From Aquabacter spiritensis (GTDB lineage Bacteria; Pseudomonadota; Alphaproteobacteria; Rhizobiales; Xanthobacteraceae): a stretch of 64,000 nucleotides of DNA. Positions 1 to 9,797 of this stretch are shown here, piece after piece. The translations under genes and the position numbers were made by a program. Position 1 is the first letter of the stretch, and each line of letters opens with the position of its first letter. Below the pieces are notes generated by a model, which had not been told where the DNA came from, did no database searches, and saw only the letters and a list, made by a program, of their open reading frames with translations. The stretch is from NCBI RefSeq assembly GCF_004346185.1, contig NZ_SMAI01000017.1:30779-94778 (forward strand), written 5' to 3'.

Positions 1-2874
1 ACCGGCGGTCTCATCAAGACCGGCGCCGGCCAGCAGCTTCTGGGCGGGACCAACACTTTCACCGGACCGCTGCAGGTTCTGGACGGAAACATTCTGCTGC
101 GCGGCGGTGCCGCAATCGCCGACAGCGTGGCGGTTTCGATCGGTGCCGCGGGCGGGCTCATTCTGTGGGACGACGAGACGATCGGCTCGCTCGCGGGCAG
201 CGGCAGCGTTTCCGCCTACCGGGGCGACGTGACCCTCACTGTGGGCGCCAATGACGCGGACACGGTGTTCTCCGGCACGCTGGTCGATCAAGGCACGGCG
301 CCGCCCGCGCGCGCCGCCCCGGCGACGCTCGCTTTGGTGAAGACCGGGGCCGGCACCCTCACTTTGACCGGCACCAACACCTATAGCGGCGGCACGACCC
401 TTTCCGGCGGCACGCTGCAGATCGGCGACGGCGGCACAGCCGGTTCGATCGCGGGCGACGTGGCGAACTCCGGCGTCCTGATCTTCGATCGGTCCGATAC
501 GACGACTTTCGCGGGTGCCGTCTCCGGCGGCGGAAGCCTGATCCATGCCGGCGCCGGCAGCCTCATCCTCACCGGCGAAAACAGCTTCACCGGCGGCACG
601 ACCATCGCCGGCGGACGGCTCGAAGTCGGCACTGGCGGGACATCGGGCACCCTTGTGGGCAACGTGGTCGACAATGGCACGCTGGTCTTCAACCGCTCCG
701 ACGCCGTCACCTTCGCAGGCGACATCACGGGCAGCGGCAGCGTATTGATGGATGGGACCGGGTCGCTCTCTCTGACCGGCACAAACACGCACAGCGGCGG
801 CACCGTGGTCAATAACGGCGCCTTGGTCGTCAATTCGGTTGCAGCCTTGGGCAGCGGCGGCCTGACCCTGAGAGGCTCCGCGGAATTCGCCACGAAGTCC
901 ACGTTCGCGACCTCTGCCCCGGTCACGCTGTTGGCCGTCGACGGGGCGGGCGGAGGGACCGTCGCCGTCGGCGCCGAGGCGACCGTCACCCTGTCCGGCA
1001 TCGTATCGGGCGCGGGCGGGCTCACCAAAGCCGGGGAGGGCCGTCTCGTCCTTACCGGCGCCAATACTTATACCGGCGGGACGCTGATCAGCGCCGGCAC
1101 GCTTCAGATTGGCGACGGCGGCGCGGTCGGGGCGGTAGTCGGCGACGTGGTGAACAATGCGCACCTCGTCTTCAACCGCTCCGACGATTACGTCTTCTCC
1201 GGCGCCATCACCGGGACCGGCGACGTCGTCTTCATGGGCGGCGGGCAGGTGATCTTCTCCGCGCCCTATAACGGGCCGGTGACCGTGAATGCATCGTCCG
1301 TGGAGCTGAAGGCGGGAACGGTGAGCGGATCCGCCTTCACCGTGAATGCGGGCGGACGGCTCGGCGGCAGCGCGACCATCGGATCGCTCACCGCCAATTC
1401 GGGCAGCGTCATCGCGCCGGGCTATTCGCCGGGCACGCTGACCGTGTCCGGCCCAGTGACCTTCAATGCCGGCGCGACCTATGTCGTCGACGTGACGCCG
1501 GCCGGTGCGCACGATCTCATTGTTGCAACGGGTGCCGTGACGCTCTCCTCGGGGGCCGGCGTGGCCGTGGCAGCGGAGCGGGGCCGGTTCGCCGCGCAAA
1601 CCACCTATGCCATCATCACCACGACCGCCGGAGTGACGGGCACCTTCGGAACGGTGACCTCGGACTTCGCTTTCCTCGAACCCGCCTTGAGCTATGACGC
1701 GCAGAACGTCTATCTGACGCTGGTCTATACAGGGATGGAGTTCATCGACTTCGCTCGGACGCCGAACCAGGCGACGACGGCCGTCGCGGCGCAGGCATTG
1801 GACCAGGGCAATCCGGTGTTCGACGCCATTTATTGGCTGCCGGACGCCGCTGTGCCCGGGGCGCTGAACGCGCTGTCGGGCGAGGCCTATGCGTCGGTGG
1901 ACACGGTGATCCAGCAGCAATCGGTCTATGTGCGCGAGGCGGTGGGCTCGCGGCTTCGCGCGTCGGTGACGGCGCCGGAGGCGGGGGCGCTCGGCTATGC
2001 GGCGCAGGCCGGGGCGCCGCAGACGGCCACTCTCGGCGGCGGGTTGACGCCGACCTTGTGGGCGCAGGGCTATGGCGGCTGGGGCAATTCCTTCTCGAAC
2101 GGGAATGCGGCGAGCATCACCAATTCGCTGGGCGGGTTCCTGATCGGCGCGGACGTGGCGCTGGCGCCCCATGCGCGGGCGGGCCTGTTCGGCGGGTTCA
2201 GCCAGTCGCAGTTCGACGTGACGGACCGGGCCTCGTCGGGGTCGATCGACAATTACGACCTCGGCGCCTATGCCGGCGCGCAGTTCGGGGCGTGGGCGCT
2301 GCGCGGCGGGGTCTCCTATACGTGGCACGACGTGTCGATGACGCGTGCGGTGGCCTTTGCGGGCTTCGCTGGGGCGACGGAGGGCGGCTATACGAGCGGC
2401 ACGACGCAGGTGTTCGGCGAGGTGGGCTACGACGTCGCAATCGGCGCCATCGCGCTCGAGCCGTTCGCGGGCCTCGCATACGTCAACGTCTCGGGTGGCT
2501 CGCTGTTCGAGGGCGGCGGCTCTGCGGCGGCCTTGTCGGTGGATCTCGAAGGGATGAGCACGCTCTATTCGACCCTCGGGATCCGGGCGGCGACCTCGCT
2601 TCAGCTGTATGGACGCACTCTGACGCCGAGCGTGACCCTGGGCTGGCAGCACGCGTTCGGCGACACGACGCCGGTCGCCACCATGCTGTTCGCGGGGGGG
2701 ACGACGCCGTTCCAGGTGTCGGGCGTGCCGATCGCGGAGGACGCGCTCCTGCTCGGGGCGAGCCTGTCTTATGCGCTCTCGAATGTCGCCAGCCTCGGCG
2801 TGACCTATAGCGGGCAGCTCGCCGCCACCGCCTCCCAGAACGCCTTCACCGCCCAGTTCGCGCTGAAATTCTGA
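1..2874 (+). CDS. Autotransporter adhesin-like protein, 5' end outside the window
   Basis: The frame is open from the first base, so the true start lies upstream; about 957 residues are visible. The visible passenger is built from repeated autotransporter beta-helix units of the form LTKxGxGxLxLTGxNTYxGGT followed by GTLQIGDGG (for example near 340-430, 540-640 and 1020-1120), typical of PATR repeats. A linker follows, then an outer-membrane autotransporter barrel over roughly the last 300 residues. It ends in ALKF, and a terminal Phe is usual for outer-membrane barrels. The expected role is a surface-exposed or secreted beta-helix (type V secretion); no catalytic motif is visible, so adhesion or aggregation is inferred. 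The barrel DNA is nearly identical to that of the next gene, which suggests tandem duplication with later homogenisation. Confidence 0.9.
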   Translation, partial: TGGLIKTGAGQQLLGGTNTFTGPLQVLDGNILLRGGAAIADSVAVSIGAAGGLILWDDETIGSLAGSGSVSAYRGDVTLTVGANDADTVFSGTLVDQGTAPPARAAPATLALVKTGAGTLTLTGTNTYSGGTTLSGGTLQIGDGGTAGSIAGDVANSGVLIFDRSDTTTFAGAVSGGGSLIHAGAGSLILTGENSFTGGTTIAGGRLEVGTGGTSGTLVGNVVDNGTLVFNRSDAVTFAGDITGSGSVLMDGTGSLSLTGTNTHSGGTVVNNGALVVNSVAALGSGGLTLRGSAEFATKSTFATSAPVTLLAVDGAGGGTVAVGAEATVTLSGIVSGAGGLTKAGEGRLVLTGANTYTGGTLISAGTLQIGDGGAVGAVVGDVVNNAHLVFNRSDDYVFSGAITGTGDVVFMGGGQVIFSAPYNGPVTVNASSVELKAGTVSGSAFTVNAGGRLGGSATIGSLTANSGSVIAPGYSPGTLTVSGPVTFNAGATYVVDVTPAGAHDLIVATGAVTLSSGAGVAVAAERGRFAAQTTYAIITTTAGVTGTFGTVTSDFAFLEPALSYDAQNVYLTLVYTGMEFIDFARTPNQATTAVAAQALDQGNPVFDAIYWLPDAAVPGALNALSGEAYASVDTVIQQQSVYVREAVGSRLRASVTAPEAGALGYAAQAGAPQTATLGGGLTPTLWAQGYGGWGNSFSNGNAASITNSLGGFLIGADVALAPHARAGLFGGFSQSQFDVTDRASSGSIDNYDLGAYAGAQFGAWALRGGVSYTWHDVSMTRAVAFAGFAGATEGGYTSGTTQVFGEVGYDVAIGAIALEPFAGLAYVNVSGGSLFEGGGSAAALSVDLEGMSTLYSTLGIRAATSLQLYGRTLTPSVTLGWQHAFGDTTPVATMLFAGGTTPFQVSGVPIAEDALLLGASLSYALSNVASLGVTYSGQLAATASQNAFTAQFALKF
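1867..2874 (+). repeat. Barrel-coding repeat, copy 1
   Basis: About 1 kb of DNA is nearly identical to 7316-8323. Identity starts sharply near the codons for LSGEAYASVDTV and runs to the stop codon. Only scattered silent changes are seen, apart from a more divergent patch at about 2713-2790 (matching 8162-8239). Upstream of the boundary the two genes still resemble each other in protein but not closely in DNA. Confidence 0.9.
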
Positions 2875-3298
2875 AGACCTGCGCCGTGGCGGGCGCGCTG
2901 CGTCCGCCACCCGTGCACCCGGGAGAGACGGGCGGCCGAGCGCGTCCAAAACCCGGCGAATCGGCCGCTGCCGGATCGACCTGGCGCCCGACCGGCACGG
3001 TCGAGTCGGCATGGCAGGGCGACGAGGACCGAATTCTGTCTTGAGACCATTCTCACCGCAGGTTCCGTGCCTTATTGCGCATTCAGTTCGGCCCTTGCTG
3101 AGAGGTCCGAGCGGCGCGGCAGAGTGCGATCCGGCCTTCCCGCGCACGCGGTCCGGCCAAGGTTGCGTTGCGCGAAAGTAACACCTGGAAGGACGCGAGC
3201 CTCAGCGATGGATTCGGGCTTGAGTGGTTGTTTATCCGTCATTTAGAAATTCCCCAACGGTATCTTACAGCCGCCGCGACATCGCGAATGGGGGGGAA
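2875..3298. other. Intergenic region between the autotransporter genes
   Basis: These 424 bases hold no convincing gene. The second half presumably carries the promoter of the downstream autotransporter gene, but I cannot identify clear -35/-10 boxes. A G-rich Shine-Dalgarno run lies directly before the ATG at 3299. Confidence 0.5.
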
Positions 3299-6200
3299 AT
3301 GCGCGTCTCGAAGCTGGTTGTGTCGGTTCAGCCCACACGCCGCACTTTGCGGCGGCTTCTTCTTCTGTCGAGCGTCGCGCTCTGCATGAGCGGCGCGCTC
3401 GCCCCGGCCTGGGCCGAGGCCTATCCCTACGGAGGTGCCGGCGGCGGCCCAGGCGGCGGCGGGGGCGGCTTGGGATACCTGGGAGTAGCGGGAGGCGCCG
3501 GACGGAATGCCAATGTCCTGACATATGGCGGCGGCGGCGGCGGGGGCGGCGGCTCTTCCGGGGGCGGCGGAGGCACGGCCGAATTCAACCAGGCATTCGG
3601 CGGGGCGGGCGGCATCTTCAGCAGCACCACGGCCTCTGTCCTGAACGGGCAGGACGGAGAGAGCGCGATCGGCCCATCTCCGAGCGGCGGCGGCGGCGGG
3701 AATCCGGGCGGCGGCGGGGGCGGGGGTGGCGCGGCCCATGCCTTCACCGGTTCGCTGGAAGATTCGGCATCGATCACCATCACCACGGGCGGCTCGGGCG
3801 GAAACGGCGGCAATGGCTACCAGGTTCTTGCCGCCAGCGCCGGCGGCGGCGGTGGTGGCGGCGGGGGATATGCGCTCTCCATCACGTCTAGCCTTCCCTC
3901 CACCACCACGTTCGCGATAACCGGCACGCGCACGGGTGGAAATGGCGGGAACGGCGGGAGCGGCAATGGCGCAGGCTCTGTTGGCGGCATGGGCGGCGTC
4001 GCCGGCGGGGGTCTCGCGCTTGTTGGCGTCTCAGCCTTGAGCCTGACCGTCGACACACTCAATGGCGGCACCGGCGGCACCGGCGGAATCGCACAGTCGG
4101 GCGGCGCAGGCGGCAGTGGCGGGACGGCCTTCTATGCCGATCTGACCGAGAATCTCGAGCTGACCCTCACGGGCCTCAACGGCGGCATTGGCGGCACCGG
4201 AGGCGAAAGTACCGCGGCGGGCAGGCTCGGCGGGCTAGGTGGCAACGGCGGCTTCGGTGCCCATCTGGTGATTTCGTCCGACGCCGTGACACGGATCAGC
4301 CTAACGGGCACGTCGATCGCCGGGGGCAATGGCGGGGTCGGCGGGAACGGCGACACGCTGGACAACGGGAACAACGGGGGCGACGGGGGCGAGGGGGGGA
4401 TGGGTCTGTCTGTGAACTCGTCCGCAATCTCTGGCCGCGTGGCTCTCGTCATCGATGCCGCTGTCACAGGCGGCCACGGCGGTAATACCGGCACGGCGAT
4501 TGGCGGGGACGGAGGCGCTCTTTGGCCTTTCTTTTTTGCCGGAGGGGGCGGGGCCGGCATGACTCTGGCCTCGGAAACTCAGGCGTTCGATATCACCGTG
4601 AACGCGAATGTAGCCGGAGGAAACGGCGGCAATCCGCAGCAGCCGGGCGGCTTTGGCGGCAATGGCGGCACCGGCATCTTGATCGATTTCAGCATGGCGT
4701 CGCACACCCTGACAATTGCCGACGGTGTCACCGTCGCGGGTGGCAATGGCGGCTACGACGCGACCAATCCGGGGTCCGGCGGCAGCGGCATCGTCAGCTT
4801 CGCCCCCAACACTGATATCGTGCTCCAAGGCGCATCGACCGTCTCTGGCGGTTACAGGGGCGACGGTGTGGGCGCCGCGGCGATCACTTTCTATGGCTCT
4901 CAAAATTCCGTGACGTTCGAGGCGTCGGCGACGGGGGACATCCCCCTGTTGTTGGGCAGCGTTGTCAATGGGCTGGGGGACACATTCAGGCTGGGCGGCA
5001 CGAACGCCGGCACCTTCTTCGTCGACGTGAATGCGGACATGCTCTCGGGCTTCCAATATCTGGAGAAGACCGGGACCAGCACCTGGACACTCACGGGGAC
5101 CGCCGCCAGCACCGTGATGAACTGGGAGATCACCGAAGGCGCCCTCTCCATCTCCGACTTCGCCTCGCTCGGAAGCGAAGTGAGCAGCCTGCGCATCGCC
5201 GGCGGGCAATTGAGCCTGACCGAAACGTCGAGCACTGCGCGGAGCATCGTCTTCGACGGCGGCACCTTGTCCGTCGCGTCGGGGCAGACCGCGACGCTGA
5301 CCGGCACGGTGTCTTCGAATTCTGATTTCACCAAGGCCGGCGACGGCACATTGGTGATCAGCGGCAATGCGGCCGGCATATACGGTTTCTTGAATGTCGA
5401 CGGGGGCACGCTTCAGCTGCAGAGCACGATTGCTGGAGGCGGCGTCAGCGTCAATAGCGGCGGCACGCTCAGCGGCGCCGGCTCGGCGAACACGGTCTTC
5501 ATACGGGAAGGCGGCACGCTCGAGGGGGCGCAGGGCAACAGCCTTTCGATGGGGGCCCTGATTCTGGAGAGCGGTTCCATCGTGAATGTGACGCTGGATG
5601 CGCCATCCGAGACAGCGGTGTTCCAGTCGCAATTTATTCTCACGACCAACGGCACGCTGAACGTGACGGCGGGGACGAACTTCGGGGACGGCCTCTATCG
5701 CATCTTCTCCACGCCGGGCTCGTTCGTCAACAACGGCCTCGTGCTGGGAACCATGCCGGAAACCTATACCGGCACGCTTGTGATCGGCGCGACCAATGTC
5801 GATCTGGAGGTGACGGGCGGGTCGGGTCCCGGTCCGGGAGAGCTGCAATATTGGAGCGCGAACGGGACGGACCGGGGCGGATCGGGGGAATGGACGGCGT
5901 CGAATGTGTGGCTCACCTCCTCCGGCACCTCGGCGGGGGCCTGGGCGGGTGGCACGGGCATTTTCGACGGCACGGGCGGCACCGTCACGGTCGTCGGATC
6001 GCAAGCCATCGGCACGCTGGAATTCATGACGTCTGACTTCGTCCTGGCGGCGGGCGCCGGCGGGGAATTGGTGATCGCCGAAACCGGCCGGCTCTGGGCC
6101 TATGGCAGCGAGGTCACGGCCACCATCTCCGCCCCGATTACCGGCGCGGGGCAGCTTGAGGTCATCGGCCAGGGCACGATCGTGCTCACGGGCAACAACA

Positions 6201-8323
6201 GCTATGCCGGCGGCACACTGGTGCGCGGCGCGACGCTGGAAGTGTCGAGCGACGCCAATCTCGGCGCGGCATCGGGTGGCCTCACGCTGGCCGGCGGGAC
6301 GCTCTCGACCACCGCGAGCTTCACCAGCGCCCGCGCCATCGCGCTCGGCACGCCGCCGAGCCTGAACAAAGCCTTGAGCTCCGGCGGCGGCACGTTCCAG
6401 GTGGCGGACGGCACCGTCCTGACCCTGTCGGGCGTCATTTCGGGCGAGGGCACGCTCACCAAGACCGGAACCGGCACGCTCGTCCTCACCGGCGAGAACA
6501 CCTATAGCGGCCTCACCACAATCAGCGCCGGCACGCTCCAGCTCGGCAATGGCGGCACGACGGGCTCGATCACCGGCGATGTGGTGAACAATGCGAGCCT
6601 CGTCTTCAACCGCTCCGACACCTACAGCTTCCCGGGCACCATATCGGGGTCCGGCACGGTGACCTTCACGGGCGGCGGCACGGTCCTGTTCGAAACGCCC
6701 GGCGCCTATAGCGGCCCGATCTCGGTCTCGAACGCGACGCTCACTTTGGAGAGCGGCTCGCAGAGCGGCTCGGTCTTCACGGTGGGAAGCGGCGGCCTGA
6801 TCAACGGCAATGGCCAGATCGGCGGGCTGGTGGTGAATGGCGGCGGCATCGCCGCGCCTGGCAATTCGCCCGGCACGATCAGTGTCGCGGGCAGCGTCGC
6901 CTTCAATGACGGCGCGGTCTATCGGGTGGATGTGACGCCGGCCGGCGCGCACGATCTGATCACGGCGAGCGGATCGGTGACGCTGTCGTCCGGTGCCTCT
7001 GTTCAAGTGGTGGCGGAGCGCGGCGTGTATGCGGCGAACGCCACGTATGCGATCGTGACGACGACCGGCACGGTGGCGGGCACGTTCGGTTCGGTAACGA
7101 GCGATTATGCCTTCCTGACCCCTTCGCTGAGCTATGACGCGCAGAATGTCTATCTGACGCTGGCTTATGAAGCGCAGGTGGCGCCGCTGTTCGCGACCTA
7201 TGCGCAGACGCCGAACCAGCTTTCGACGGCGGTGGGGGCGCAGGCGCTGGGGCTCGGCAATGGCGTGTTCGACGCGCTGCTGACCCAGTCGGCGGCCACC
7301 ATCCCCGGGGCGCTCAACGCGCTGTCGGGCGAGGCCTATGCGTCGGTGGACACGGTGATCCAGCAGCAATCGGTCTATGTGCGCGAGGCGGTGGGCTCGC
7401 GGCTTCGCGCGTCGGTGACGGCGCCGGAGGCGGGGGCGCTCGGCTATGCGGCGCAGGCCGGGGCGCCGCAGACGGCCACTCTCGGCGGCGGGTTGACGCC
7501 GACCTTGTGGGCGCAGGGCTATGGCGGCTGGGGCAATTCCTTCTCGAACGGGAATGCGGCCAGCATCACCAATTCGCTGGGCGGGTTCCTGATCGGCGCG
7601 GACGTGGCGCTGGCGCCCCATGCGCGGGCGGGCCTGTTCGGCGGGTTCAGCCAGTCGCAGTTCGACGTGACGGACCGGGCCTCGTCGGGGTCGATCGACA
7701 ATTACGACCTCGGCGCCTATGCGGGCGCGCAGTTCGGGGCGTGGGCGCTGCGCGGCGGGGTCTCCTATACGTGGCACGACGTGTCGATGACGCGTGCGGT
7801 GGCCTTTGCGGGCTTCGCTGGGGCGACGGAGGGCGGCTATACGAGCGGCACGACGCAGGTGTTCGGCGAGGTGGGCTACGACGTCGCGATCGGCGCCATC
7901 GCGCTCGAGCCGTTCGCGGGCCTCGCATACGTCAACGTCTCGGGCGGCTCGCTGTTCGAGGGCGGGGGCTCTGCGGCGGCACTGTCGGTCGATCTCGAAG
8001 GGATGAGCACGCTCTATTCGACCCTCGGGATCCGGGCGGCGACCGCGCTTCAGCTGTATGGACGCACTCTGACGCCGAGCGTGACCCTGGGCTGGCAGCA
8101 CGCGTTCGGCGACACGACGCCGGTCGCGACCATGCTGTTCGCGGGGGGGACGACGCCGTTCCAGGTCTCCGGCGTGCCGATCGCCGAGGATGCGCTGCTC
8201 CTGGGGGCGGGTTTATCCTTCGCATTGTCGGATGTGGCGAGCCTCGGCGTGACCTATAGCGGGCAGCTCGCCGCCACCGCCTCCCAGAACGCCTTCACAG
8301 CCCAGTTCGCGCTGAAATTCTGA
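3299..8323 (+). CDS. Large autotransporter with glycine-rich passenger
   Basis: The protein is 1674 residues. The ATG at 3299 is preferred over the upstream GTG at 3224 because a run of G precedes it and the product then begins with a clear signal peptide: basic MRVSKLVV and RRTLRR, a hydrophobic core, and a likely cut after AWA near residue 40. Residues about 42-500 are extraordinarily Gly-rich, with GGxGGxGG units alternating with short beta-strand-like stretches. A middle region follows, then PATR repeats (LTKTGTGTLVLTGENTYSG near residue 1060), a linker and the C-terminal barrel ending in ALKF. Expected function is self-export of a beta-helical surface protein; the ligand is unknown. It is convergent with the nif operon, and a hairpin lies between them. 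The barrel is a near copy of the upstream gene's. Confidence 0.9.
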   Translation: MRVSKLVVSVQPTRRTLRRLLLLSSVALCMSGALAPAWAEAYPYGGAGGGPGGGGGGLGYLGVAGGAGRNANVLTYGGGGGGGGGSSGGGGGTAEFNQAFGGAGGIFSSTTASVLNGQDGESAIGPSPSGGGGGNPGGGGGGGGAAHAFTGSLEDSASITITTGGSGGNGGNGYQVLAASAGGGGGGGGGYALSITSSLPSTTTFAITGTRTGGNGGNGGSGNGAGSVGGMGGVAGGGLALVGVSALSLTVDTLNGGTGGTGGIAQSGGAGGSGGTAFYADLTENLELTLTGLNGGIGGTGGESTAAGRLGGLGGNGGFGAHLVISSDAVTRISLTGTSIAGGNGGVGGNGDTLDNGNNGGDGGEGGMGLSVNSSAISGRVALVIDAAVTGGHGGNTGTAIGGDGGALWPFFFAGGGGAGMTLASETQAFDITVNANVAGGNGGNPQQPGGFGGNGGTGILIDFSMASHTLTIADGVTVAGGNGGYDATNPGSGGSGIVSFAPNTDIVLQGASTVSGGYRGDGVGAAAITFYGSQNSVTFEASATGDIPLLLGSVVNGLGDTFRLGGTNAGTFFVDVNADMLSGFQYLEKTGTSTWTLTGTAASTVMNWEITEGALSISDFASLGSEVSSLRIAGGQLSLTETSSTARSIVFDGGTLSVASGQTATLTGTVSSNSDFTKAGDGTLVISGNAAGIYGFLNVDGGTLQLQSTIAGGGVSVNSGGTLSGAGSANTVFIREGGTLEGAQGNSLSMGALILESGSIVNVTLDAPSETAVFQSQFILTTNGTLNVTAGTNFGDGLYRIFSTPGSFVNNGLVLGTMPETYTGTLVIGATNVDLEVTGGSGPGPGELQYWSANGTDRGGSGEWTASNVWLTSSGTSAGAWAGGTGIFDGTGGTVTVVGSQAIGTLEFMTSDFVLAAGAGGELVIAETGRLWAYGSEVTATISAPITGAGQLEVIGQGTIVLTGNNSYAGGTLVRGATLEVSSDANLGAASGGLTLAGGTLSTTASFTSARAIALGTPPSLNKALSSGGGTFQVADGTVLTLSGVISGEGTLTKTGTGTLVLTGENTYSGLTTISAGTLQLGNGGTTGSITGDVVNNASLVFNRSDTYSFPGTISGSGTVTFTGGGTVLFETPGAYSGPISVSNATLTLESGSQSGSVFTVGSGGLINGNGQIGGLVVNGGGIAAPGNSPGTISVAGSVAFNDGAVYRVDVTPAGAHDLITASGSVTLSSGASVQVVAERGVYAANATYAIVTTTGTVAGTFGSVTSDYAFLTPSLSYDAQNVYLTLAYEAQVAPLFATYAQTPNQLSTAVGAQALGLGNGVFDALLTQSAATIPGALNALSGEAYASVDTVIQQQSVYVREAVGSRLRASVTAPEAGALGYAAQAGAPQTATLGGGLTPTLWAQGYGGWGNSFSNGNAASITNSLGGFLIGADVALAPHARAGLFGGFSQSQFDVTDRASSGSIDNYDLGAYAGAQFGAWALRGGVSYTWHDVSMTRAVAFAGFAGATEGGYTSGTTQVFGEVGYDVAIGAIALEPFAGLAYVNVSGGSLFEGGGSAAALSVDLEGMSTLYSTLGIRAATALQLYGRTLTPSVTLGWQHAFGDTTPVATMLFAGGTTPFQVSGVPIAEDALLLGAGLSFALSDVASLGVTYSGQLAATASQNAFTAQFALKF
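7316..8323 (+). repeat. Barrel-coding repeat, copy 2
   Basis: Direct repeat of 1867-2874 (see copy 1). The last ~85 bases, including the stop codon, are again almost identical after the short divergent patch. That mosaic is more like gene conversion than a single recent duplication. Confidence 0.9.
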
Positions 8324-8355
8324 AGGCCGGCGCCACGCGGTCCGATACACCGGCG

Positions 8356-8382
8356 GAAAGCCCTTCAAACCAAAGGGCTTTC
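8356..8382. terminator. Hairpin between convergent autotransporter and nif operons
   Basis: A perfect 10-bp inverted repeat, GAAAGCCCTT at 8356-8365 and AAGGGCTTTC at 8373-8382, has a 7-base loop. It sits between the stop at 8323 and the ferredoxin stop at 8381-8383, so it could end transcription from both sides. There is no long T run, so termination is inferred. Confidence 0.55.
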
Positions 8383-8665
8383 AGGCAGGCGCGTGGGTCT
8401 GGCAATTGGTTGGGCAGACGCGGGCGCAGGCGCCGCAGCCGATGCAGGCGCCTGCGTCGTTCATGACCATGACCTTCTTTTCGATCTCGTCGTCCTCGTC
8501 GTCGTCGAGCGCGACGAGTTCGCCCTCCTCGTTGAGCCCCTTGAGGGTCATGACGTCGCGGCCGCACACCTTGAAGCAGCGGCCGCAGCCGATGCATTTT
8601 CGGGCATCGATGGCGACCAGGAAGTCGGGCCGCCAGAGCCGGCCGTCGCGGGTGGCGTTCGACAT
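8381..8665 (-). CDS. fdxB: Nif-specific ferredoxin III (2[4Fe-4S])
   Basis: A small ferredoxin with two cluster motifs: [13 protein letters not shown] near the N-terminus and [15 protein letters not shown] near the C-terminus. They are separated by an acidic insert (LDDDEDDE) typical of the nif-linked ferredoxin III group. It probably carries electrons for nitrogenase or for FeMo-cofactor synthesis. I chose the ATG at 8665 (94 residues) because GGAG lies 8 bases upstream; a GTG at 8680 that overlaps the previous stop would add MTERP. It is the last gene of the nifDKENX operon. Confidence 0.9.
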   Translation of the reverse strand: MSNATRDGRLWRPDFLVAIDARKCIGCGRCFKVCGRDVMTLKGLNEEGELVALDDDEDDEIEKKVMVMNDAGACIGCGACARVCPTNCQTHAPA

Positions 8666-8676
8666 GGGGCGCTCCG

Positions 8677-8892
8677 TCACGCGGTTTCGAGGGTCTTCAG
8701 CAAAGCGCGCTTGCGCTCAAGCTCGGCATAGGCGTCGTGGGCGCGCTGCGCGACGCTCGGAATGGTCTCCCAGCTGATCGGCAGTTCTTCGGACAGATCG
8801 TGCAGATCCATCTTGGCCTGCGTCGCCTTGGCGGACAGCTTCTTGATCTCGGCCTTCAGGGCTTCGAGGTCGGTCGAATCAGGATTGGACAT
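8677..8892 (-). CDS. Small nif-associated protein, CCE_0567/Rop-like family
   Basis: The 71-residue protein is almost entirely helical with heptad-like spacing ([22 protein letters not shown] and [13 protein letters not shown]). It contains the conserved segment [21 protein letters not shown]. It matches the small helical family usually found next to nifX, the DUF269 gene and fdxB. Its biochemical role is not established. It lies 9 bases after the DUF269 gene and next to fdxB, so co-transcription is near certain. Confidence 0.85.
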   Translation of the reverse strand: MSNPDSTDLEALKAEIKKLSAKATQAKMDLHDLSEELPISWETIPSVAQRAHDAYAELERKRALLKTLETA

Positions 8893-8901
8893 GGGCGCAC
8901 C

Positions 8902-9369
8902 TCAATATTTGGCGACCGGCTCGAACGCCGCGATCATGGCGATGCCTGCCTTGACGTGCTTCTCGCCTTCCTCGGCCAGCTTGCCGAGCGTGTCGAAGCC
9001 GAAGCGGTGGACGTCGCGCAATTGCTTGTTCACGACGACCAGGCGCCCGCCGATCAGCACCATCCGGCCAAAGCCCTCATGGCTCATCTTGAGCATCGGC
9101 GAGACCATGATTCCGGTCGCCCGCTCGATCGAGAGGGCGATGGCATTGAAATACAGCTCCAGGCGCCAGATCGTCTCCGGATCGGGGTCGCCCATGATCG
9201 GCAGCGCGCGGCGCTTCTCTTTGTCGAGGATATAGGGCTCCAACAAATCGAGGTCGGACTTGCCGTCCCAGGCGCCGTGGCTGTCCTGTGCCCGCCACAC
9301 CTTGATCAATTCCTTGATGAAGGGTGCGTCTGCGGGGTTTGTCTCGAGGTCTTCGGCTGCGTCAACCAT
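8902..9369 (-). CDS. NifX-associated nitrogen fixation protein (DUF269)
   Basis: A 155-residue protein of the NifX-associated family. Recognisable segments include [55 protein letters not shown] and [16 protein letters not shown]. The family is found almost only in diazotrophs, beside nifX; the exact role is unclear but thought to lie in cofactor handling. The ATG at 9369 has GAGGA 5 bases upstream. An alternative ATG at 9381 overlaps the nifX stop (ATGA) and would add MRTT; it has a weaker ribosome site. Confidence 0.9.
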   Translation of the reverse strand: MVDAAEDLETNPADAPFIKELIKVWRAQDSHGAWDGKSDLDLLEPYILDKEKRRALPIMGDPDPETIWRLELYFNAIALSIERATGIMVSPMLKMSHEGFGRMVLIGGRLVVVNKQLRDVHRFGFDTLGKLAEEGEKHVKAGIAMIAAFEPVAKY

Positions 9370-9377
9370 GGTCGTCC

Positions 9378-9773
9378 TCATTCGTCGAAATCGAGCGTGC
9401 GCTCCTGGCCCTTGGCGAGGGCTTTGCGCAGCCACGGGGGCGGGGTGCCTTTCAGGACGGCTTCCAGCTTTTCGAGGAGGTCCGTGATCTCCTCCGGCTG
9501 GTTGACCTTCATGGGGTGGATATTGCTCGCCACGACGCGGGCCGCACCGGAGCCGCCGATGGCGGCGACATAGAGGATGGCGCAGTCCCGGATGGCATCG
9601 AGCTTCGGGGCGAGCTTGTCCTCGTTCCCGTCTTCCTTCAGGTCGCCGTCGAACTGCACCGCCTCCAGGAAGCGGTGCCCATCCGGACCCACTTCGTAGA
9701 TCGCGATATTTTTGGCCCAGCCGAAATGCGCATCGACCCGTTTCAGATCCTGTGTGGCGAATGCGATCTTCAT
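9378..9773 (-). CDS. nifX: Nitrogenase cofactor carrier NifX
   Basis: This 131-residue protein has the NifX/NifB-C-terminal fold signature. It begins [20 protein letters not shown], followed by [15 protein letters not shown] and a conserved glycine-rich turn [10 protein letters not shown]. In the known family it binds NifB-co and the VK-cluster and passes precursors during FeMo-co assembly in the cytoplasm. It follows nifN by 24 bases. The acidic tail TLDFDE is typical of family members. No domain is missing. Confidence 0.93.
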   Translation of the reverse strand: MKIAFATQDLKRVDAHFGWAKNIAIYEVGPDGHRFLEAVQFDGDLKEDGNEDKLAPKLDAIRDCAILYVAAIGGSGAARVVASNIHPMKVNQPEEITDLLEKLEAVLKGTPPPWLRKALAKGQERTLDFDE

Positions 9774-9797
9774 GGAATTTTCCTTTTCTGCCCCGGA

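Noticed and set aside
3420-4900. Simple-repeat or mobile DNA origin for the GGC-rich tract
   Set aside because: The frame is maintained throughout, with varied codons and inserts, and no terminal repeats or transposase; it is part of the passenger.
4301-8101. A 1266-codon open frame on the minus strand opposite the second autotransporter gene
   Set aside because: It is rich in Arg, His and Ala and mirrors the codon bias of the sense gene. It has no family features. A GC-rich antisense shadow.
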